DNA of 64,000 bases from Advenella mimigardefordensis DPN7 (GCF_000521505.1 NZ_CP003915.1:1860001-1924000); one strand, 5' to 3'. Positions 17,982-28,783 are shown, numbered from the stretch's first letter. The notes: generated by a model from the letters alone, not told the origin. A program made the numbers and translations.

Positions 17982-18527
17982 ATGGCGGTAAATGATCTGC
18001 GACTGGTATGGCTGGACATGGAAATGAGCGGCCTGGATCCCGAAAAAGAACGTATTCTGGAAGTGGCGGTTGTTGTCACCGAACCGGATCTCACGCTGGT
18101 AGCGGAAGGGCCGGTTCTGGTTATACATCAGTCCGATGAGGTTCTGGCGGGCATGGATAAATGGAATACATCTACCCACGGCCGCAGTGGCCTGACCGAA
18201 AAGGTACGCACTTCCGTACTTACCGAAGAACAGGCTGAAGACATCCTGCTCGACTTCCTTGCGCCGCTGGTACCCAAAGGCGCATCACCGCTTTGCGGCA
18301 ATACGATTAGCCAGGACCGGCGTTTCATGTACAAATACATGCCACGCTTTGAAAGCTACTTCCATTACCGCAATCTGGATGTAAGCACGCTCAAGGAACT
18401 GTCCCGTCGCTGGAAGCCCGAGGTTTACAAGGGATTCGACAAAAAGAGCCGGCACGAGGCACTGGCCGACATTTACGAATCCATTGACGAGCTCAGGTAC
18501 TACCGGGAACATTTTATCAAGCTTTAG
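17982..18527 (+). CDS. orn: Oligoribonuclease
   Basis: 181-residue DEDDh 3'-5' exoribonuclease that degrades the last di- to pentanucleotides of RNA and pGpG from c-di-GMP breakdown. The first acidic pair is D12/E14 in [10 protein letters not shown]; the later motifs [11 protein letters not shown] and [15 protein letters not shown] complete the DEDDh site. Full length for the family (E. coli 181). acpS follows 14 bases downstream. Confidence 0.97.
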   Translation: MAVNDLRLVWLDMEMSGLDPEKERILEVAVVVTEPDLTLVAEGPVLVIHQSDEVLAGMDKWNTSTHGRSGLTEKVRTSVLTEEQAEDILLDFLAPLVPKGASPLCGNTISQDRRFMYKYMPRFESYFHYRNLDVSTLKELSRRWKPEVYKGFDKKSRHEALADIYESIDELRYYREHFIKL

Positions 18528-18541
18528 CACTTCACGGTGAA

Positions 18542-18973
18542 ATGCCCATGGCTAACGAAGTCACACTGCCGGCAGCGATTGCCGGTATCGGTACCGACCT
18601 GATCCACATTCATCGCATCCGCCAGGCGTACGAACGCTTCGGCGAGCGTTTCGTCGCCCGGATTCTGGGCCCGCAGGAGCGCGAGAAGTTCCTGCGCCGG
18701 CAGGCGCGCGACCCCGAGCGGGGGCTGCGTTTTCTGGCGACCCGCTTTGCCGCCAAAGAGGCTTTCTCCAAGGCGATTGGACTGGGTATGCGTTCGCCCA
18801 TGGCGTGGTCACGCATGCAAACGCTCAATGCACCCAGCGGCCAGCCCCTGGTCGTGCTGGCTTCGCCGCTGAAAGACTGGTACGAGTCCCGTTTCGGACC
18901 GGCCCATATTTCCATTACTGATGAATCCGATCTGGCCATGGCCTTTGCCATGGTGGAACGTAAACCGGTCTAA
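18542..18973 (+). CDS. acpS: Holo-[acyl-carrier-protein] synthase
   Basis: 143-residue enzyme that transfers 4'-phosphopantetheine from CoA to apo-ACP. Magnesium-binding residues are D19 ([12 protein letters not shown]) and E73 ([12 protein letters not shown]). ATGs at 18542 and 18548 are both possible. In many proteobacteria acpS follows pdxJ and recO; here it sits between orn and nagZ. The start of the next gene is 34 bases downstream. Confidence 0.95.
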   Translation: MPMANEVTLPAAIAGIGTDLIHIHRIRQAYERFGERFVARILGPQEREKFLRRQARDPERGLRFLATRFAAKEAFSKAIGLGMRSPMAWSRMQTLNAPSGQPLVVLASPLKDWYESRFGPAHISITDESDLAMAFAMVERKPV

Positions 18974-19007
18974 CCGTCCGGTTGCCCAACCCCCCAAAGG
19001 AGTCCTG

Positions 19008-20117
19008 GTGTCTGCTTCCCCCTCTCGTTCTGTTCGCCGCTCAGCCAAATCAGCCAAATCGCCCGCCACCGCTGCTGCCGCCAGGCAAATGCCCGGCCCG
19101 GTCATGCTTGATGTTGTCGGCCATCGCCTGACCAGCCAGGAGCGGGATCGCCTGGCCCATCCGCTGACCGGCGCCGTGATCCTGTTTGCGCGCAATTACG
19201 ATAGTCCCGAGCAACTGGCCGAGCTGACCGCACACATTCATGAAGCCCGGGACGAGCCGTTGCTGATCGCTGTGGACCATGAAGGTGGACGGGTTCAGCG
19301 CTTTCGCGACAAGGGGTTTACGCATTTGCCGTCAATGCAGGATCTGGGCCGTTATTGGGAACGTGATCCGCTGCAGGCCATGCGTGCTGCCACCGAAATG
19401 GGTTATGTCCTGGCCGCCGAATTGCGTGCCTGCGGCGTCGACTTCAGCTTTACGCCCGTGCTGGATCTGGACTATGGCGTCAGCAAGGTGGTGGGCACGC
19501 GTGCCTTTCATCGGGACCCACGGGTGGTGGCCATGCTGGCGCGTGCCCTGATCCAGGGGCTGAGTCTGGCTGGCATGCGCTCCTGCGGCAAGCATTTTCC
19601 CGGCCACGGGTTTGTCGATGCCGATTCGCATGTGGCCATTCCGGTCGATGAGCGCGAGCTTGAACAGATTATGGCGGATGATGCCATGCCTTATGGCTGG
19701 CTGGGCGCACCGGTGCTCTCGGCCGTAATGCCGGCGCATGTCATCTATCCCAGGGTCGATGCCTCACCGGCCGGCTTTTCCAAAATATGGGTGCAGCAGA
19801 TTTTGCGCCAGCGCCTGAAGTACGATGGCGTCGTTTTTTCGGATGACCTGACCATGGAAGGCGCATCGGTGGCGGGTGACATTACCGCACGCGCGACTGC
19901 GGCCTTGTCTGCCGGATGTGATATGGTATTGGTATGCAACCGTCCCGATCTGGCCGATACCCTGCTGGCGTCCCTGAACGTCGCCGCTTCGCCTGCATCG
20001 GTTGCCCGAATCCGCGCCCTGAAGCCGGTTGAACCGTTCATGGACTGGAATGCCCTGCAATCAGACTCACGATATCAGTATGCCAGAGACTTTCGATCTC
20101 AAATCCTTTCTGAGTGA
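19008..20117 (+). CDS. nagZ: Beta-N-acetylhexosaminidase (glycoside hydrolase family 3)
   Basis: 369-residue cytoplasmic enzyme that removes N-acetylglucosamine from recycled anhydromuropeptides; its products control AmpC in other bacteria. Motifs: [18 protein letters not shown] (K195-H196) with D206-S207-H208 following, and the FSDDLTM segment with the nucleophilic Asp. The GTG at 19008, preceded by AAAGGAG, is chosen over an ATG inside acpS. Residues 1-27 are a basic Ser/Ala/Lys/Arg-rich extension not usual for NagZ, so translation might begin further in. Confidence 0.93.
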   Translation: MSASPSRSVRRSAKSAKSPATAAAARQMPGPVMLDVVGHRLTSQERDRLAHPLTGAVILFARNYDSPEQLAELTAHIHEARDEPLLIAVDHEGGRVQRFRDKGFTHLPSMQDLGRYWERDPLQAMRAATEMGYVLAAELRACGVDFSFTPVLDLDYGVSKVVGTRAFHRDPRVVAMLARALIQGLSLAGMRSCGKHFPGHGFVDADSHVAIPVDERELEQIMADDAMPYGWLGAPVLSAVMPAHVIYPRVDASPAGFSKIWVQQILRQRLKYDGVVFSDDLTMEGASVAGDITARATAALSAGCDMVLVCNRPDLADTLLASLNVAASPASVARIRALKPVEPFMDWNALQSDSRYQYARDFRSQILSE

Positions 20118-21909
20118 CCTGCCGCATTTGCCTGGTGTTTACCGGCATCTGGATGCGGAAGGCACAGTATTGTATGTAGGCAAGGCCAGGGATCTGAAGA
20201 AACGCGTTTCTTCCTATTTCCAGAAAACCCCGGACAGTCCGCGCATTGCACTCATGGTGGCGCGGGTCTGGAAAGTGGAAGTGACGGTAACGCGTTCCGA
20301 GGCCGAAGCGCTGATCCTGGAAAACAACCTCATCAAAAGCCTGCGACCGCGTTACAACATTCTGTTTCGCGATGACAAGTCGTATCCGTATCTGATGATC
20401 AGCGCGCACGACTATCCGCGGATCGCCTACTATCGCGGCATTACCAGCCGCAAGGGGCGTTTTTTCGGGCCGTACCCGAATTCCTGGGCCGTGCGCGAAA
20501 CAATACAGATTCTGCAAAAGGTGTTTCGCCTTCGCACCTGTGAAGACACGGTCTTTGCCAATCGTTCCCGCCCCTGTCTGCAATATCAGATCGGGCGCTG
20601 TACGGCGCCTTGCGTCAATTTCATCAGTGACGAAGACTATCGGCGCGATGTGCAACAGGCCGTGCGCTTTCTGGATGGAGAGGCCGACGACGTGGTTGAA
20701 GACCTGCAGGCACGCATGCAGCAGGCCTCAGACCAATTGCGTTTCGAGCAGGCCGCCGCGCTGCGCGACCAGATGCATGCGCTGGCAACCGTCTTGCATC
20801 AGCAATCGATGGAAGAGGTGGACAAGACCGATGTCGATATCATTGCCGTGGCCCAGGCGGCCGACAAGGCCTGTGTCAATCTGGCCATGGTGCGCGGAGG
20901 CCGGCATCTTGGTGATCGCTCGTTTTTTCCAACGCAGGCCGATGGTGAAAGTCGCGCCGACGTGATGACGGCCTTCATTGCGCAGCATTATCTGGAAAAC
21001 CCCTTGCCGCCGGTGCTGGTCTGTTCCGAAGCGCTGGTGGATGAAAATTTGCTGGCCCTGCTGAACGAACAGCAACCGTCCCGCATCAAGACCCGCCTGC
21101 AGACGCGCCCGCAGGGTGTACGCAAAACCTGGCTGGATCAGGCCTTGCGCAATGCCGAGTTTTCCCTCGCGCGCACCCTGTCAGAATCGGCTTCGCGCGC
21201 GGCACGCACGCGTGCGCTGGCCGAATTGCTGCAACTGGACACCGATGATGAATCGCTCGATGGCTTGCGTATTGAGTGTTTCGATATCAGTCACACCGCC
21301 GGCGAAGCGACCCAGGCATCCTGTGTGGTATACAACCATCACGATATGCAGCCCTCGCTGTATCGTCGTTATAACATTGCCGGCATTACCGAAGGCGACG
21401 ATTATGCGGCCATGCGCCAGGTGCTGGTGCGCCGCTTTTCCAAGGTGGCCGATGGCGAGGCGCCGCTACCGGAAGTCGTGTTGATTGACGGGGGTAAAGG
21501 GCAGGTGGAAATTGCCCGCCAGGTGTTTGTGGAATTCGGCCTGGATACTCGTGTGATTGTTGGCGTGGCTAAAGGAGAAGGGCGCAGGGTAGGGCTGGAA
21601 ACCCTGGTGTTTACAGACGAACGGGAACCGGTGGCACTGGGTCTGGGTTCGGCTGCATTGATGCTGGTGGCACAGGTGCGCGATGAAGCCCACCGGTTTG
21701 CCATTACCGGCATGCGCGCCCGTCGTGCCAAAGCCAGGAATGTGTCGCGGCTGGAAGAAATCGAAGGCGTAGGCGCCAAGCGCCGGCAGAAACTGCTGGC
21801 GCGTTTTGGCGGTTTTTCCGGTGTGGCTGCCGCCAGCATTGATGATTTGCGTTCGGTTGAAGGTATTTCCAGGGAACTCGCAGAACGCATCTATGAATCA
21901 TTACGTTAG
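20080..21909 (+). CDS. uvrC: Excinuclease ABC subunit C
   Basis: 609-residue nuclease that makes both incisions in nucleotide excision repair. GIY-YIG domain ([20 protein letters not shown]) at residues about 15-95, a UVR motif near 205-240 ([14 protein letters not shown]), the RNase H-like endonuclease domain ([11 protein letters not shown] and LIDGGKGQ) and tandem helix-hairpin-helix motifs at the C-terminus. The ATG at 20080 gives the usual length and overlaps the end of nagZ by 38 bases in another frame, so translation is probably coupled. I see no LexA box upstream. Confidence 0.97.
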   Translation: MPETFDLKSFLSDLPHLPGVYRHLDAEGTVLYVGKARDLKKRVSSYFQKTPDSPRIALMVARVWKVEVTVTRSEAEALILENNLIKSLRPRYNILFRDDKSYPYLMISAHDYPRIAYYRGITSRKGRFFGPYPNSWAVRETIQILQKVFRLRTCEDTVFANRSRPCLQYQIGRCTAPCVNFISDEDYRRDVQQAVRFLDGEADDVVEDLQARMQQASDQLRFEQAAALRDQMHALATVLHQQSMEEVDKTDVDIIAVAQAADKACVNLAMVRGGRHLGDRSFFPTQADGESRADVMTAFIAQHYLENPLPPVLVCSEALVDENLLALLNEQQPSRIKTRLQTRPQGVRKTWLDQALRNAEFSLARTLSESASRAARTRALAELLQLDTDDESLDGLRIECFDISHTAGEATQASCVVYNHHDMQPSLYRRYNIAGITEGDDYAAMRQVLVRRFSKVADGEAPLPEVVLIDGGKGQVEIARQVFVEFGLDTRVIVGVAKGEGRRVGLETLVFTDEREPVALGLGSAALMLVAQVRDEAHRFAITGMRARRAKARNVSRLEEIEGVGAKRRQKLLARFGGFSGVAAASIDDLRSVEGISRELAERIYESLR

Positions 21910-21959
21910 TGGTAGGATTACATCTAATGCCCCGTCCGTATTTTGTGTATTAAAGCCCT

Positions 21960-22532
21960 ATGCCATTGAACATACCTATTATCCTGACCTGGATGCGGAT
22001 TGCCATGATTCCGCTGGTCATCGCGCTTTATTATTTGCCACTGAACTGGATTGATGTTCAATTGCGTGACACCATTGGTGCGCTGGCCTTTATTTTTGCG
22101 GCGCTGACCGACTGGTTCGATGGCTGGCTGGCGCGACGCTGGAATCAAACATCCTCATTTGGCGCTTTTCTGGATCCGGTAGCTGACAAGCTGATGGTCT
22201 GTGCGGCGCTGCTGATCCTGCTTGATCTGAGCAGGCTGGATTCCTTTATTGCACTTATCATTATCGGGCGTGAAATTACCATTTCTGCACTGCGTGAATG
22301 GATGGCCACCATCGGTGCACGCGACAGTGTTGCTGTGCATTGGCTGGGTAAATTTAAAACGGCGGCGCAAATGACGGCCATCCCATGCCTGTTGTTTTAT
22401 CAGGAATGGCATTCCATCCCGTTCGCGCCTATCGGCACCGGGCTGATCTATATCGCAGCGATTCTGACGATCTGGTCCATGTTCTACTACATGAAAAAAG
22501 CCTGGCCCATCATTAAGCAGCAGCAAAACTAA
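21960..22532 (+). CDS. pgsA: CDP-diacylglycerol-glycerol-3-phosphate 3-phosphatidyltransferase
   Basis: 190-residue membrane enzyme that commits CDP-diacylglycerol to phosphatidylglycerol. The CDP-alcohol phosphotransferase motif is complete: DGWLAR, then G-x3-D-x3-D in GAFLDPVADK. Four or more hydrophobic helices. The uvrC-pgsA pairing is widely conserved. No tRNA gene follows it within the next 40 bases. Confidence 0.95.
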   Translation: MPLNIPIILTWMRIAMIPLVIALYYLPLNWIDVQLRDTIGALAFIFAALTDWFDGWLARRWNQTSSFGAFLDPVADKLMVCAALLILLDLSRLDSFIALIIIGREITISALREWMATIGARDSVAVHWLGKFKTAAQMTAIPCLLFYQEWHSIPFAPIGTGLIYIAAILTIWSMFYYMKKAWPIIKQQQN

Positions 22533-22573
22533 CGGTTTGTCCGGCGTTTTCACCCGGTTATCACAGGTATCAT

Positions 22574-23914
22574 ATGACTTCGCAGGTTCTGAACGCTTCA
22601 ATCAGGGTTCCAAATGCAGATGGAAACTCACGCGACTGGAAGGTGATCGCGCTGATCGGGTTGCTGCATGGCGGTTCGCATTTTTATCAACTGGTCTTGC
22701 CGTCACTGTATCTGTCGCTGAATCGGGACTTTGGCTATAGTTTTGCCGAACTGGGCTTTCTGGCCACCGTATTCTTTGTGGTCTCCGGATTGGGACAGGC
22801 CTCTTCGGGCTTTGTGGTAGATCACCTGGGCGCGCGGCCTGTTCTGCGCTTTGGGCTGGCTTGCATGGTGATGTCGGCGTTGCTGATTGCAGTGGCAGAC
22901 GCGTACTGGGTATTTATTATTGCAGCACTGATCGGCGGCGCGGGTAATTCGGTTTTTCATCCGGTTGACTTTTCCATTATCAATCAGAACGTAAGTCAGC
23001 GACGCCTAGGCCATGCGTTCAGTATTCATGGCGTATCGGGCAATCTGGGATGGGCACTCGCGCCTATCTTCATCACTTTTTTTATTGTCCAGACCGGCTC
23101 ATGGCGATTTGCTGCGGGGGCTGCTGCCGTCGTGCTGTTTGTCCTGTTTCTGGCAACCTTTCTCGGCGCTTCATTGCTGGCCACGCCGACAGCGCAAGCC
23201 AATAAGCCAGAAAATGGCCGGGAAAATGGTCAGGACCGCTTACAGGATCAGACGCAGGCGCAAAAGGGCGCCCGCGCAACCAGCCCTGGTTTTGTCACCA
23301 AGCTGAGTATGCTGCTGAAAAATCCGGCACTGTGGGGGGCGTTCCTGTTCTTCGCATTCACTTCGGGTTCGATGTCGTCAGTGCAGAATTTCACGATTCC
23401 CATTCTCGGCTCGCTGTATGGTATAGGGAAAGAATGGGCCAGTTCCGCACTGTCCATGTATATGGTGTCAGCGGGCGTGGGCCTGCTCATTGGTGGTTTT
23501 CTGGCTGGCAGTACAGACAGAACAGAGCGTATTGTGGCCGCTTCCCTGGCCACGTCGGGCGTGGTTTTTATGCTGCTTGCCATGGGGATGCTGCCTTCGG
23601 GGCTGGCCGTCGCCGGTTTGTGCCTGGCCGGATTCCTTAGCGGTATGGCCGGACCGTCGCGCGATATGCTGGTGCGGCGCGTCACGCCCAAGGGCGCGCT
23701 TGGCTCCGTGTATGGTCTGGTGTATTCCGGTATGGATGTGGGCTCCGCGCTGGGTCCTGTTATATATGGTTTTATGCTGGATCATCAAACCTATCGCGGG
23801 CCGTGGCTGGTATCTGGCCTGGCGCTGTTTGGTGCGGTACTGGCGGCGTTCTGGGTGGCTTATTGTGCCCGCCGGCAGCAGGATCGCACTGTTGTCCAGG
23901 GCAGTGCTGCCTGA
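22574..23914 (+). CDS. MFS transporter, Fsr (fosmidomycin resistance)-like
   Basis: 446-residue 12-helix major facilitator. The N-terminal LLHGGSHFYQLVLPSLY and VVDHLGARPVLRFG (motif A) resemble the Fsr group of exporters, as does GGAGNSVFHPVDFS in helix 4. A polar loop of about 50 residues (residues 208-240, rich in Gln, Asn and Lys) separates the two six-helix halves. The gene stands 41 bases after pgsA. Substrate unknown; drug or small-organic export is the usual role. Confidence 0.87.
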   Translation: MTSQVLNASIRVPNADGNSRDWKVIALIGLLHGGSHFYQLVLPSLYLSLNRDFGYSFAELGFLATVFFVVSGLGQASSGFVVDHLGARPVLRFGLACMVMSALLIAVADAYWVFIIAALIGGAGNSVFHPVDFSIINQNVSQRRLGHAFSIHGVSGNLGWALAPIFITFFIVQTGSWRFAAGAAAVVLFVLFLATFLGASLLATPTAQANKPENGRENGQDRLQDQTQAQKGARATSPGFVTKLSMLLKNPALWGAFLFFAFTSGSMSSVQNFTIPILGSLYGIGKEWASSALSMYMVSAGVGLLIGGFLAGSTDRTERIVAASLATSGVVFMLLAMGMLPSGLAVAGLCLAGFLSGMAGPSRDMLVRRVTPKGALGSVYGLVYSGMDVGSALGPVIYGFMLDHQTYRGPWLVSGLALFGAVLAAFWVAYCARRQQDRTVVQGSAA

Positions 23915-23960
23915 CAGGTGTGCATCGTCTGAAGCCCAGACTCTCATGCACGCCTTGACT

Positions 23961-24024
23961 CCGACAAAGCCTATATCCGACAAAGCCCGTAACCGACAAA
24001 GTCTGTATCCGATAAACCCGACCT
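23961..24024 (+). repeat. Four-copy 16-bp tandem repeat
   Basis: Four adjacent 16-bp units beginning CCGACAAAG (the last CCGATAAAC), with variable last six bases. Noncoding, 46 bases after the MFS gene and 26 bases upstream of the promoter at 24051. Confidence 0.85.
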
Positions 24025-24050
24025 TTGTACTGCATTGCGTAAAGCGGGCA

Positions 24051-24078
24051 TTGACCTGACGGCATTCCGAAGTATACT
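24051..24078 (+). promoter_or_regulatory. Strong sigma-70 promoter candidate
   Basis: TTGACC (24051-24056) and TATACT (24073-24078) with a 16-base spacer. Transcription would start near 24085 and run about 180 bases before the small ORF at 24265. That long leader contains a short hairpin ACCGG-GGAAT-CCGGT (near 24181). Confidence 0.65.
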
Positions 24079-24264
24079 GGTCTCATCATCCCTGCTTAGA
24101 TTGTGGCGTAACCGCGTAATCCAGGTAGCGGTATTAAAATGAAAGCAGCGGTATCTATGTCGTAGCCATGTTGCCCTATAACCGGGGAATCCGGTCGCTT
24201 AAGACAACCAGCTATTTTCTGTCGGACATCACGGTCCGCATCAACACATTTCAGGGAGACGCCC

Positions 24265-24414
24265 ATGATGGCAAATGTCAAACCAGGCATCAAGCGCTTG
24301 CTGGGATATGGCCTGGCACTGGCTGTGCTCCTGATTGTGTTTACCTTATACACCAGTCCGGACCTGTTCGTGTCTGTCTCCAATCTTTTCTGGTCCTGCT
24401 TCGGCGCAATTTAA
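24265..24414 (+). CDS. Unrecognised 49-residue membrane protein
   Basis: Small gene with AGGGAG (24253-24258) 6 bases before the ATG and a second ATG directly after. Residues 1-12 are basic (KPGIKR), 13-30 form a clear hydrophobic helix (GYGLALAVLLIVF), and the end has a second hydrophobic stretch (LFVSVSNLFWSCFGAI). No family recognised. Support comes from the ribosome-binding site, the promoter upstream and the uninterrupted membrane profile. The long leader could also act as a regulatory RNA. Confidence 0.6.
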   Translation: MMANVKPGIKRLLGYGLALAVLLIVFTLYTSPDLFVSVSNLFWSCFGAI

Positions 24415-24794
24415 TGCTCTGGCCTCGTTTGCCCGCGATTGAATAAAAACCTGCCGTTGAAACTGCCTGTCAGCCGCTGATCTCGGCCACATTGATGTGT
24501 CATGCCCTATGCCTGGTGGGCCAGGTAATGCCTGGCGACCATTGAATAGGATGAAAGGGTCCGGATTTCACATTATGAGATCGCCATTTCACAACATGAA
24601 TTTTGTATGTTGCAGTCGCATAATTGTCATTTCATTATCGCAAATTAGATTTCATAATATAAAATAAAAATTATAATTCATTGATTTTATTAAAGATAAT
24701 AATTAGTCTTATATAAGATATAAGTGTATATTGCACTGCGCTCTTCAGATAGAATTTTCTCCATGGAATCTTTCTTTATATATAGGAGTTAATC
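24415..24794. other. AT-rich aceA control region
   Basis: 380 bases with no gene. It becomes very AT-rich from about 24640 to 24780. An inverted repeat CAACAT-N9-ATGTTG (24592-24612) is the best operator candidate. TAGGAG precedes the aceA ATG. The regulator is unknown. Confidence 0.6.
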
Positions 24795-26096
24795 ATGTCA
24801 AAACGCGAAACCGCTATCCGCAATCTGCAAAAAGAATGGGCAGAAAATCCACGCTGGCAAGGTATCAAACGGGGCTACGGCGCCGAAGAAGTCATCAAGC
24901 TGCGTGGTTCCCGCCAGAATGAGTACACGCTGGCCCGTACCGGTTCAGAAAAACTGTGGCACCTGCTCAATAACGAACCTTTCGTCAACACATTGGGTGC
25001 GCTGACCGGCAACCAGGCCATGCAGCAGATCAAGGCTGGCCTCAAGGCAATTTACTTGTCGGGCTGGCAGGTTGCCGGCGATGCCAATATCGCAGGTGAA
25101 ATGTATCCCGATCAGTCGCTGTATCCTGCAAACTCAGTTCCTTCTGTGGTTCGCCGCATCAACAATTCCCTGACTCGCTGTGACCAGATTCAGTGGATGG
25201 AAGGCAAGGAAGAGGGCGACGAAGGTTATGTCGATTACTTCGCACCGATTATTGCCGATGCCGAAGCCGGCTTCGGTGGCGTGCTGAACGCTTTCGAATT
25301 GATGAAATCCATGATCGATGCCGGCGCTTCCGGCGTACACTTCGAAGATCAGCTGGCTTCTGTAAAAAAATGCGGTCACATGGGCGGCAAAGTGTTGGTA
25401 CCAACACGTGAGGCCGTGGCCAAGCTGGTGTCTGCCCGCCTGGCAGCCGACGTGATGGGTGTCCCTACCGTTCTGCTGGCACGTACCGATGCCGATGCGG
25501 CCGATTTGATTACCAGCGATGTGGATGAAAACGATCAGCCATTCCTGACAGGCGAACGTACACCGGAAGGCTTTTTCCGCACCAAACCAGGTATGGATCA
25601 GGCTATTTCACGCGGGCTGGCCTATGCACCGTATGCCGATTTGTTGTGGTGTGAAACGTCTACGCCGAACCTGGATGATGCGAAGAAATTTGCTGAAGCG
25701 ATCCACAAGCAATTCCCAGGCAAACTGCTGGCCTACAACTGCTCGCCATCGTTCAACTGGAAAAAGAATCTGGACGACGTTACGATCGCCAAATTCCAGC
25801 GCGAACTCGGTGCCATGGGCTACAAGTTCCAGTTCATCACCCTGGCCGGCTTCCATGCATTGAACTACGGTATGTTCGAACTGGCTCATGGTTATGCACG
25901 CAACCAGATGAGTGCCTTTGTTGAATTGCAGCAAAAAGAATTCGCTGCAGCCGAGCTGGGCTTTACTGCTGTTAAACACCAGCGCGAAGTGGGTACGGGC
26001 TACTTTGATGCCGTAACGCAGACAATTGAAGGCGGCCAGTCTTCAACCACTGCGCTTACCGGTTCTACCGAAGAAGCGCAGTTCTCTCACGGTTGA
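24795..26096 (+). CDS. aceA: Isocitrate lyase
   Basis: 433-residue enzyme that splits isocitrate into glyoxylate and succinate, allowing growth on acetate and fatty acids. The active-site signature [10 protein letters not shown] has the catalytic Cys193. Other landmarks are [13 protein letters not shown], the [15 protein letters not shown] region and [11 protein letters not shown]. The length agrees with the E. coli enzyme (434). Malate synthase is not adjacent. Confidence 0.97.
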   Translation: MSKRETAIRNLQKEWAENPRWQGIKRGYGAEEVIKLRGSRQNEYTLARTGSEKLWHLLNNEPFVNTLGALTGNQAMQQIKAGLKAIYLSGWQVAGDANIAGEMYPDQSLYPANSVPSVVRRINNSLTRCDQIQWMEGKEEGDEGYVDYFAPIIADAEAGFGGVLNAFELMKSMIDAGASGVHFEDQLASVKKCGHMGGKVLVPTREAVAKLVSARLAADVMGVPTVLLARTDADAADLITSDVDENDQPFLTGERTPEGFFRTKPGMDQAISRGLAYAPYADLLWCETSTPNLDDAKKFAEAIHKQFPGKLLAYNCSPSFNWKKNLDDVTIAKFQRELGAMGYKFQFITLAGFHALNYGMFELAHGYARNQMSAFVELQQKEFAAAELGFTAVKHQREVGTGYFDAVTQTIEGGQSSTTALTGSTEEAQFSHG

Positions 26097-26182
26097 TACG
26101 GCCCACGATCGGCTGATGGGTTCCTGCGGGAGCCCATCAGAGCCGGCAATTGACATGACGGCTGATAAAAAGACCAGTTGCC

Positions 26183-26218
26183 AAAAGGGCCACCGGCTTG
26201 AATACCGGTGGCCCTTTT
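26183..26218. terminator. Bidirectional terminator between aceA and mltB
   Basis: Fourteen-base perfect stem AAAAGGGCCACCGG / CCGGTGGCCCTTTT with an 8-base loop. The flanking A and T runs allow termination from both converging genes. Confidence 0.92.
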
Positions 26219-26315
26219 GTCTCGCGGGATGTATCCCTGTGTTGCTTACTGCTTATGATGCGTGCATCGATTTAAGTGATACGTGCATCTTTAATAGGGA
26301 TGGTTGCGTCCTTGC

Positions 26316-27485
26316 TCAATAGGGCATGGTAACCTGATAACCGCTACTGCGCTGTCGGCTAGCCAGGCCATAGGCCAGATCGGCTACCGAGGCGGCATAA
26401 AAATAGCTGCGGTTGTATTTGGTGATCGCGAAGAAGTTGCGTGTGGCGGTACGATATTCATTGCTGCCGCGAACTTCGTCACGCAGATCAATGACGCCGA
26501 TTTCTTTGCCATTTTGCCAGTGACCACCGGAGCTGCCCGCACGCAGCGAGGCACCGCGGCTTTGCAACTGGCTCCAGCTCATGGATGGTTCCAGGCCACC
26601 GTCAACCAGTGATGCCGCCCCGGCAGGCAGGGTGACCGGCGCGAACACGGGTTCGCCTGCACGCCAGCCATGTTTGGCAAGATAGTTGGCCACGGACATA
26701 ATGGCATCCTTGGTGCTGTTGCGCAGGTCGATATGCCCGTCATTATCGCCGTCAACCGCGTAATGCTCGATACTGACCGGCATGAATTGCGGCAGGCCGA
26801 TAGCGCCGGCAAATGATCCGGTCGTGCTGTTGGCATCCACTTTGTCGCGATAGTCCAGATCCAGCAGGGCAGCCAGCTGGTTACGGAACATCTGGCTTTT
26901 TTCCGGGCGATTCGGTTCCGGATGATTAAAGCCCAGCGTGTAAAGGGTATCCAGCACACGGAACGATCCGGTTTGTTCACCGTAGACCGTTTCCACGCCG
27001 ATAATGGCAGCAACAATGGCCGCTGGTACGCCATAGGTTTGTTCGGCCCGGTTCAGTGTTTGTCGGTTGGCATTCCAGAACGCGGTTCCCTTGCGCAGGC
27101 GAATAGGCTCAACGAAGCGACTGCGGTAGCTTTGCCAGGCGCGAGTGACGCGCCCGCCCGATCCTTTTGGGGTCATCAGGCGAATGACCCGGTCGTCCAC
27201 CGTTGCCGTGGCAAGTAGCTGTTCAATATGCGAGCGGGGTATGGCATGACGCTCTGACACCTGGGCCACAAAGGTATTTTTGTTTGCGCTCAGGGTTCTG
27301 TTTTCTGCGGCCCAGCCTGCCGGTCCGCCGCTGCTGCCGGCTGAGCTCGCCGAGCCGTTATTGCCCGTTTGGCTGGTGGAAGAACAGGCTGCAAGGGACA
27401 GCAGCAATGCAGGAACAAGCAGTGCAAATGGTCGTTTCAAGAGGAACCCCGTGTAGTTGGATTGAGAGATGGCGGTTAGCCGCAT
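26316..27485 (-). CDS. mltB: Membrane-bound lytic murein transglycosylase B
   Basis: 389-residue lipoprotein that cleaves peptidoglycan to anhydromuropeptides. Lipobox LAAC with Cys34, a Ser/Gly-rich linker, then the MltB-type lysozyme-like domain with catalytic Glu165 in IIGVETVYGEQTG, followed by SFAGAIGLPQFMPVS and the DGDNDGHIDL calcium-binding loop. An in-frame TTG at residue 16 would give a more standard signal peptide. The recycling enzyme NagZ is encoded elsewhere in this window. Confidence 0.93.
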   Translation of the reverse strand: MRLTAISQSNYTGFLLKRPFALLVPALLLSLAACSSTSQTGNNGSASSAGSSGGPAGWAAENRTLSANKNTFVAQVSERHAIPRSHIEQLLATATVDDRVIRLMTPKGSGGRVTRAWQSYRSRFVEPIRLRKGTAFWNANRQTLNRAEQTYGVPAAIVAAIIGVETVYGEQTGSFRVLDTLYTLGFNHPEPNRPEKSQMFRNQLAALLDLDYRDKVDANSTTGSFAGAIGLPQFMPVSIEHYAVDGDNDGHIDLRNSTKDAIMSVANYLAKHGWRAGEPVFAPVTLPAGAASLVDGGLEPSMSWSQLQSRGASLRAGSSGGHWQNGKEIGVIDLRDEVRGSNEYRTATRNFFAITKYNRSYFYAASVADLAYGLASRQRSSGYQVTMPY

Positions 27486-27636
27486 GATGCCACAAGTTGC
27501 CGCACCAACGGCAGGATCGAGTAAGCACTGCAGGAATGCTGCACGCCTTGTGGTGCTGCAAAATATGGTAGATTGTATGCAGATAAAATAATATCAATCA
27601 ATAGTAAATCAGTTATTTGAAAGCAGGGCGAATATT

Positions 27637-28563
27637 GTGGAGACACTATTCATAACGCATTCTTCGTGTCACCGGCACGAAATGCATTCCTGGCATCCCG
27701 AGTCGCCGGCGCGGCTGGATGCCATTAATGACCGGCTTGTCGCTAGCGGTCTGGCCGATTTTCTGATTCATTTGCCGGCGCGCGAGGCGCAGGAATCGGA
27801 TTTGTTGCGCGTGCATACGAATGACCACGTCCGGTTCCTGCGTGAGCACTCGCCGCAGGAAGGGTATTTCAATGTTGACACAGAAGAAACCTGCATGAAT
27901 CCCCATACCTGGCAGGCTGCATTGCATGCGGCCGGTGCCGGGCTTGAAGCCATTGATCAGATTATGGCCGGCCACGCACGCAACGCTTTTTGTGCGGTCC
28001 GGCCACCGGGGCATCATGCCGAGCCTGCGCGGGCCAGCGGGTTTTGTTTCCTGAATAATGTGGCGATTGGCGTACGCTATGCGCAGCAACAGTATGGTCT
28101 TAAGCGTATCGCTATCGTTGATTTCGATGTGCATCATGGCAACGGCACCGAAGCCGCCTTCGCCAATGACGAGTCGGTCATGATGTGCAGTTTTTTTCAG
28201 TACCCGCTGTTTCCCAACAGCGGTGTGGATCATCCTGCTGCCAATATGCATAACAGCCCCGTGGCGGCATATACCAAAGCGGACAAAATCCGTGATCTGG
28301 TTACTACTCACTGGCTGCCTGCTCTGGATGCATTTGGGCCCGAGCTGATTTTTATCTCGGCCGGCTTTGATGCCCACCGCGAAGATGATATGGGGCAGCT
28401 TGACCTGGTAGAGAAGGATTACATCTGGCTTACCAGCCAGGTGAAAGCGATCGCCGATAAATACAGTGGCGGTCGTATTGTCAGCATGCTCGAGGGCGGA
28501 TATGCCCTTTCTGCACTGGGGCGTAGCGTCGAGGCACATATCCGGACGCTGGCCGGCCTGTAA
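27637..28563 (+). CDS. Histone deacetylase-family protein
   Basis: 308-residue zinc-dependent deacetylase of the class II-like bacterial group (acetoin-utilisation/acetylpolyamine amidohydrolase relatives). Motifs: VRPPGHHAEP with the active-site His pair, DFDVHHGNGTEAAF with zinc ligands, FISAGFDAHREDDMGQL and the C-terminal LEGGYAL. The start is GTG at 27637, with GCAGGG upstream. The substrate, an acetylated small molecule or lysine, is not identifiable from sequence. Confidence 0.9.
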   Translation: METLFITHSSCHRHEMHSWHPESPARLDAINDRLVASGLADFLIHLPAREAQESDLLRVHTNDHVRFLREHSPQEGYFNVDTEETCMNPHTWQAALHAAGAGLEAIDQIMAGHARNAFCAVRPPGHHAEPARASGFCFLNNVAIGVRYAQQQYGLKRIAIVDFDVHHGNGTEAAFANDESVMMCSFFQYPLFPNSGVDHPAANMHNSPVAAYTKADKIRDLVTTHWLPALDAFGPELIFISAGFDAHREDDMGQLDLVEKDYIWLTSQVKAIADKYSGGRIVSMLEGGYALSALGRSVEAHIRTLAGL

Positions 28564-28783
28564 GGGGCAGGACTGTTTTTTTTCTGCACAACGGTCGGGC
28601 AAGGGCCGGCAATACCGTTATGCAGCACCTATTTGGGGCAATGTGTTGCGCTGTGCAAAACTGACCGGCGCAAAATTCACCTGATTGAATGAATTACTCA
28701 AATAGGTTGTGGCAAGCATGTAAAATAATTGGATTCAGTAATAATTTCGGGGCGGAAACCCCGTAAGTCAAGGAGATAGTTGG

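Noticed and set aside
22533..22573. tRNA genes after pgsA
   Set aside because: They follow pgsA in some relatives, but the 41 bases before the MFS gene cannot hold one and no cloverleaf was seen.
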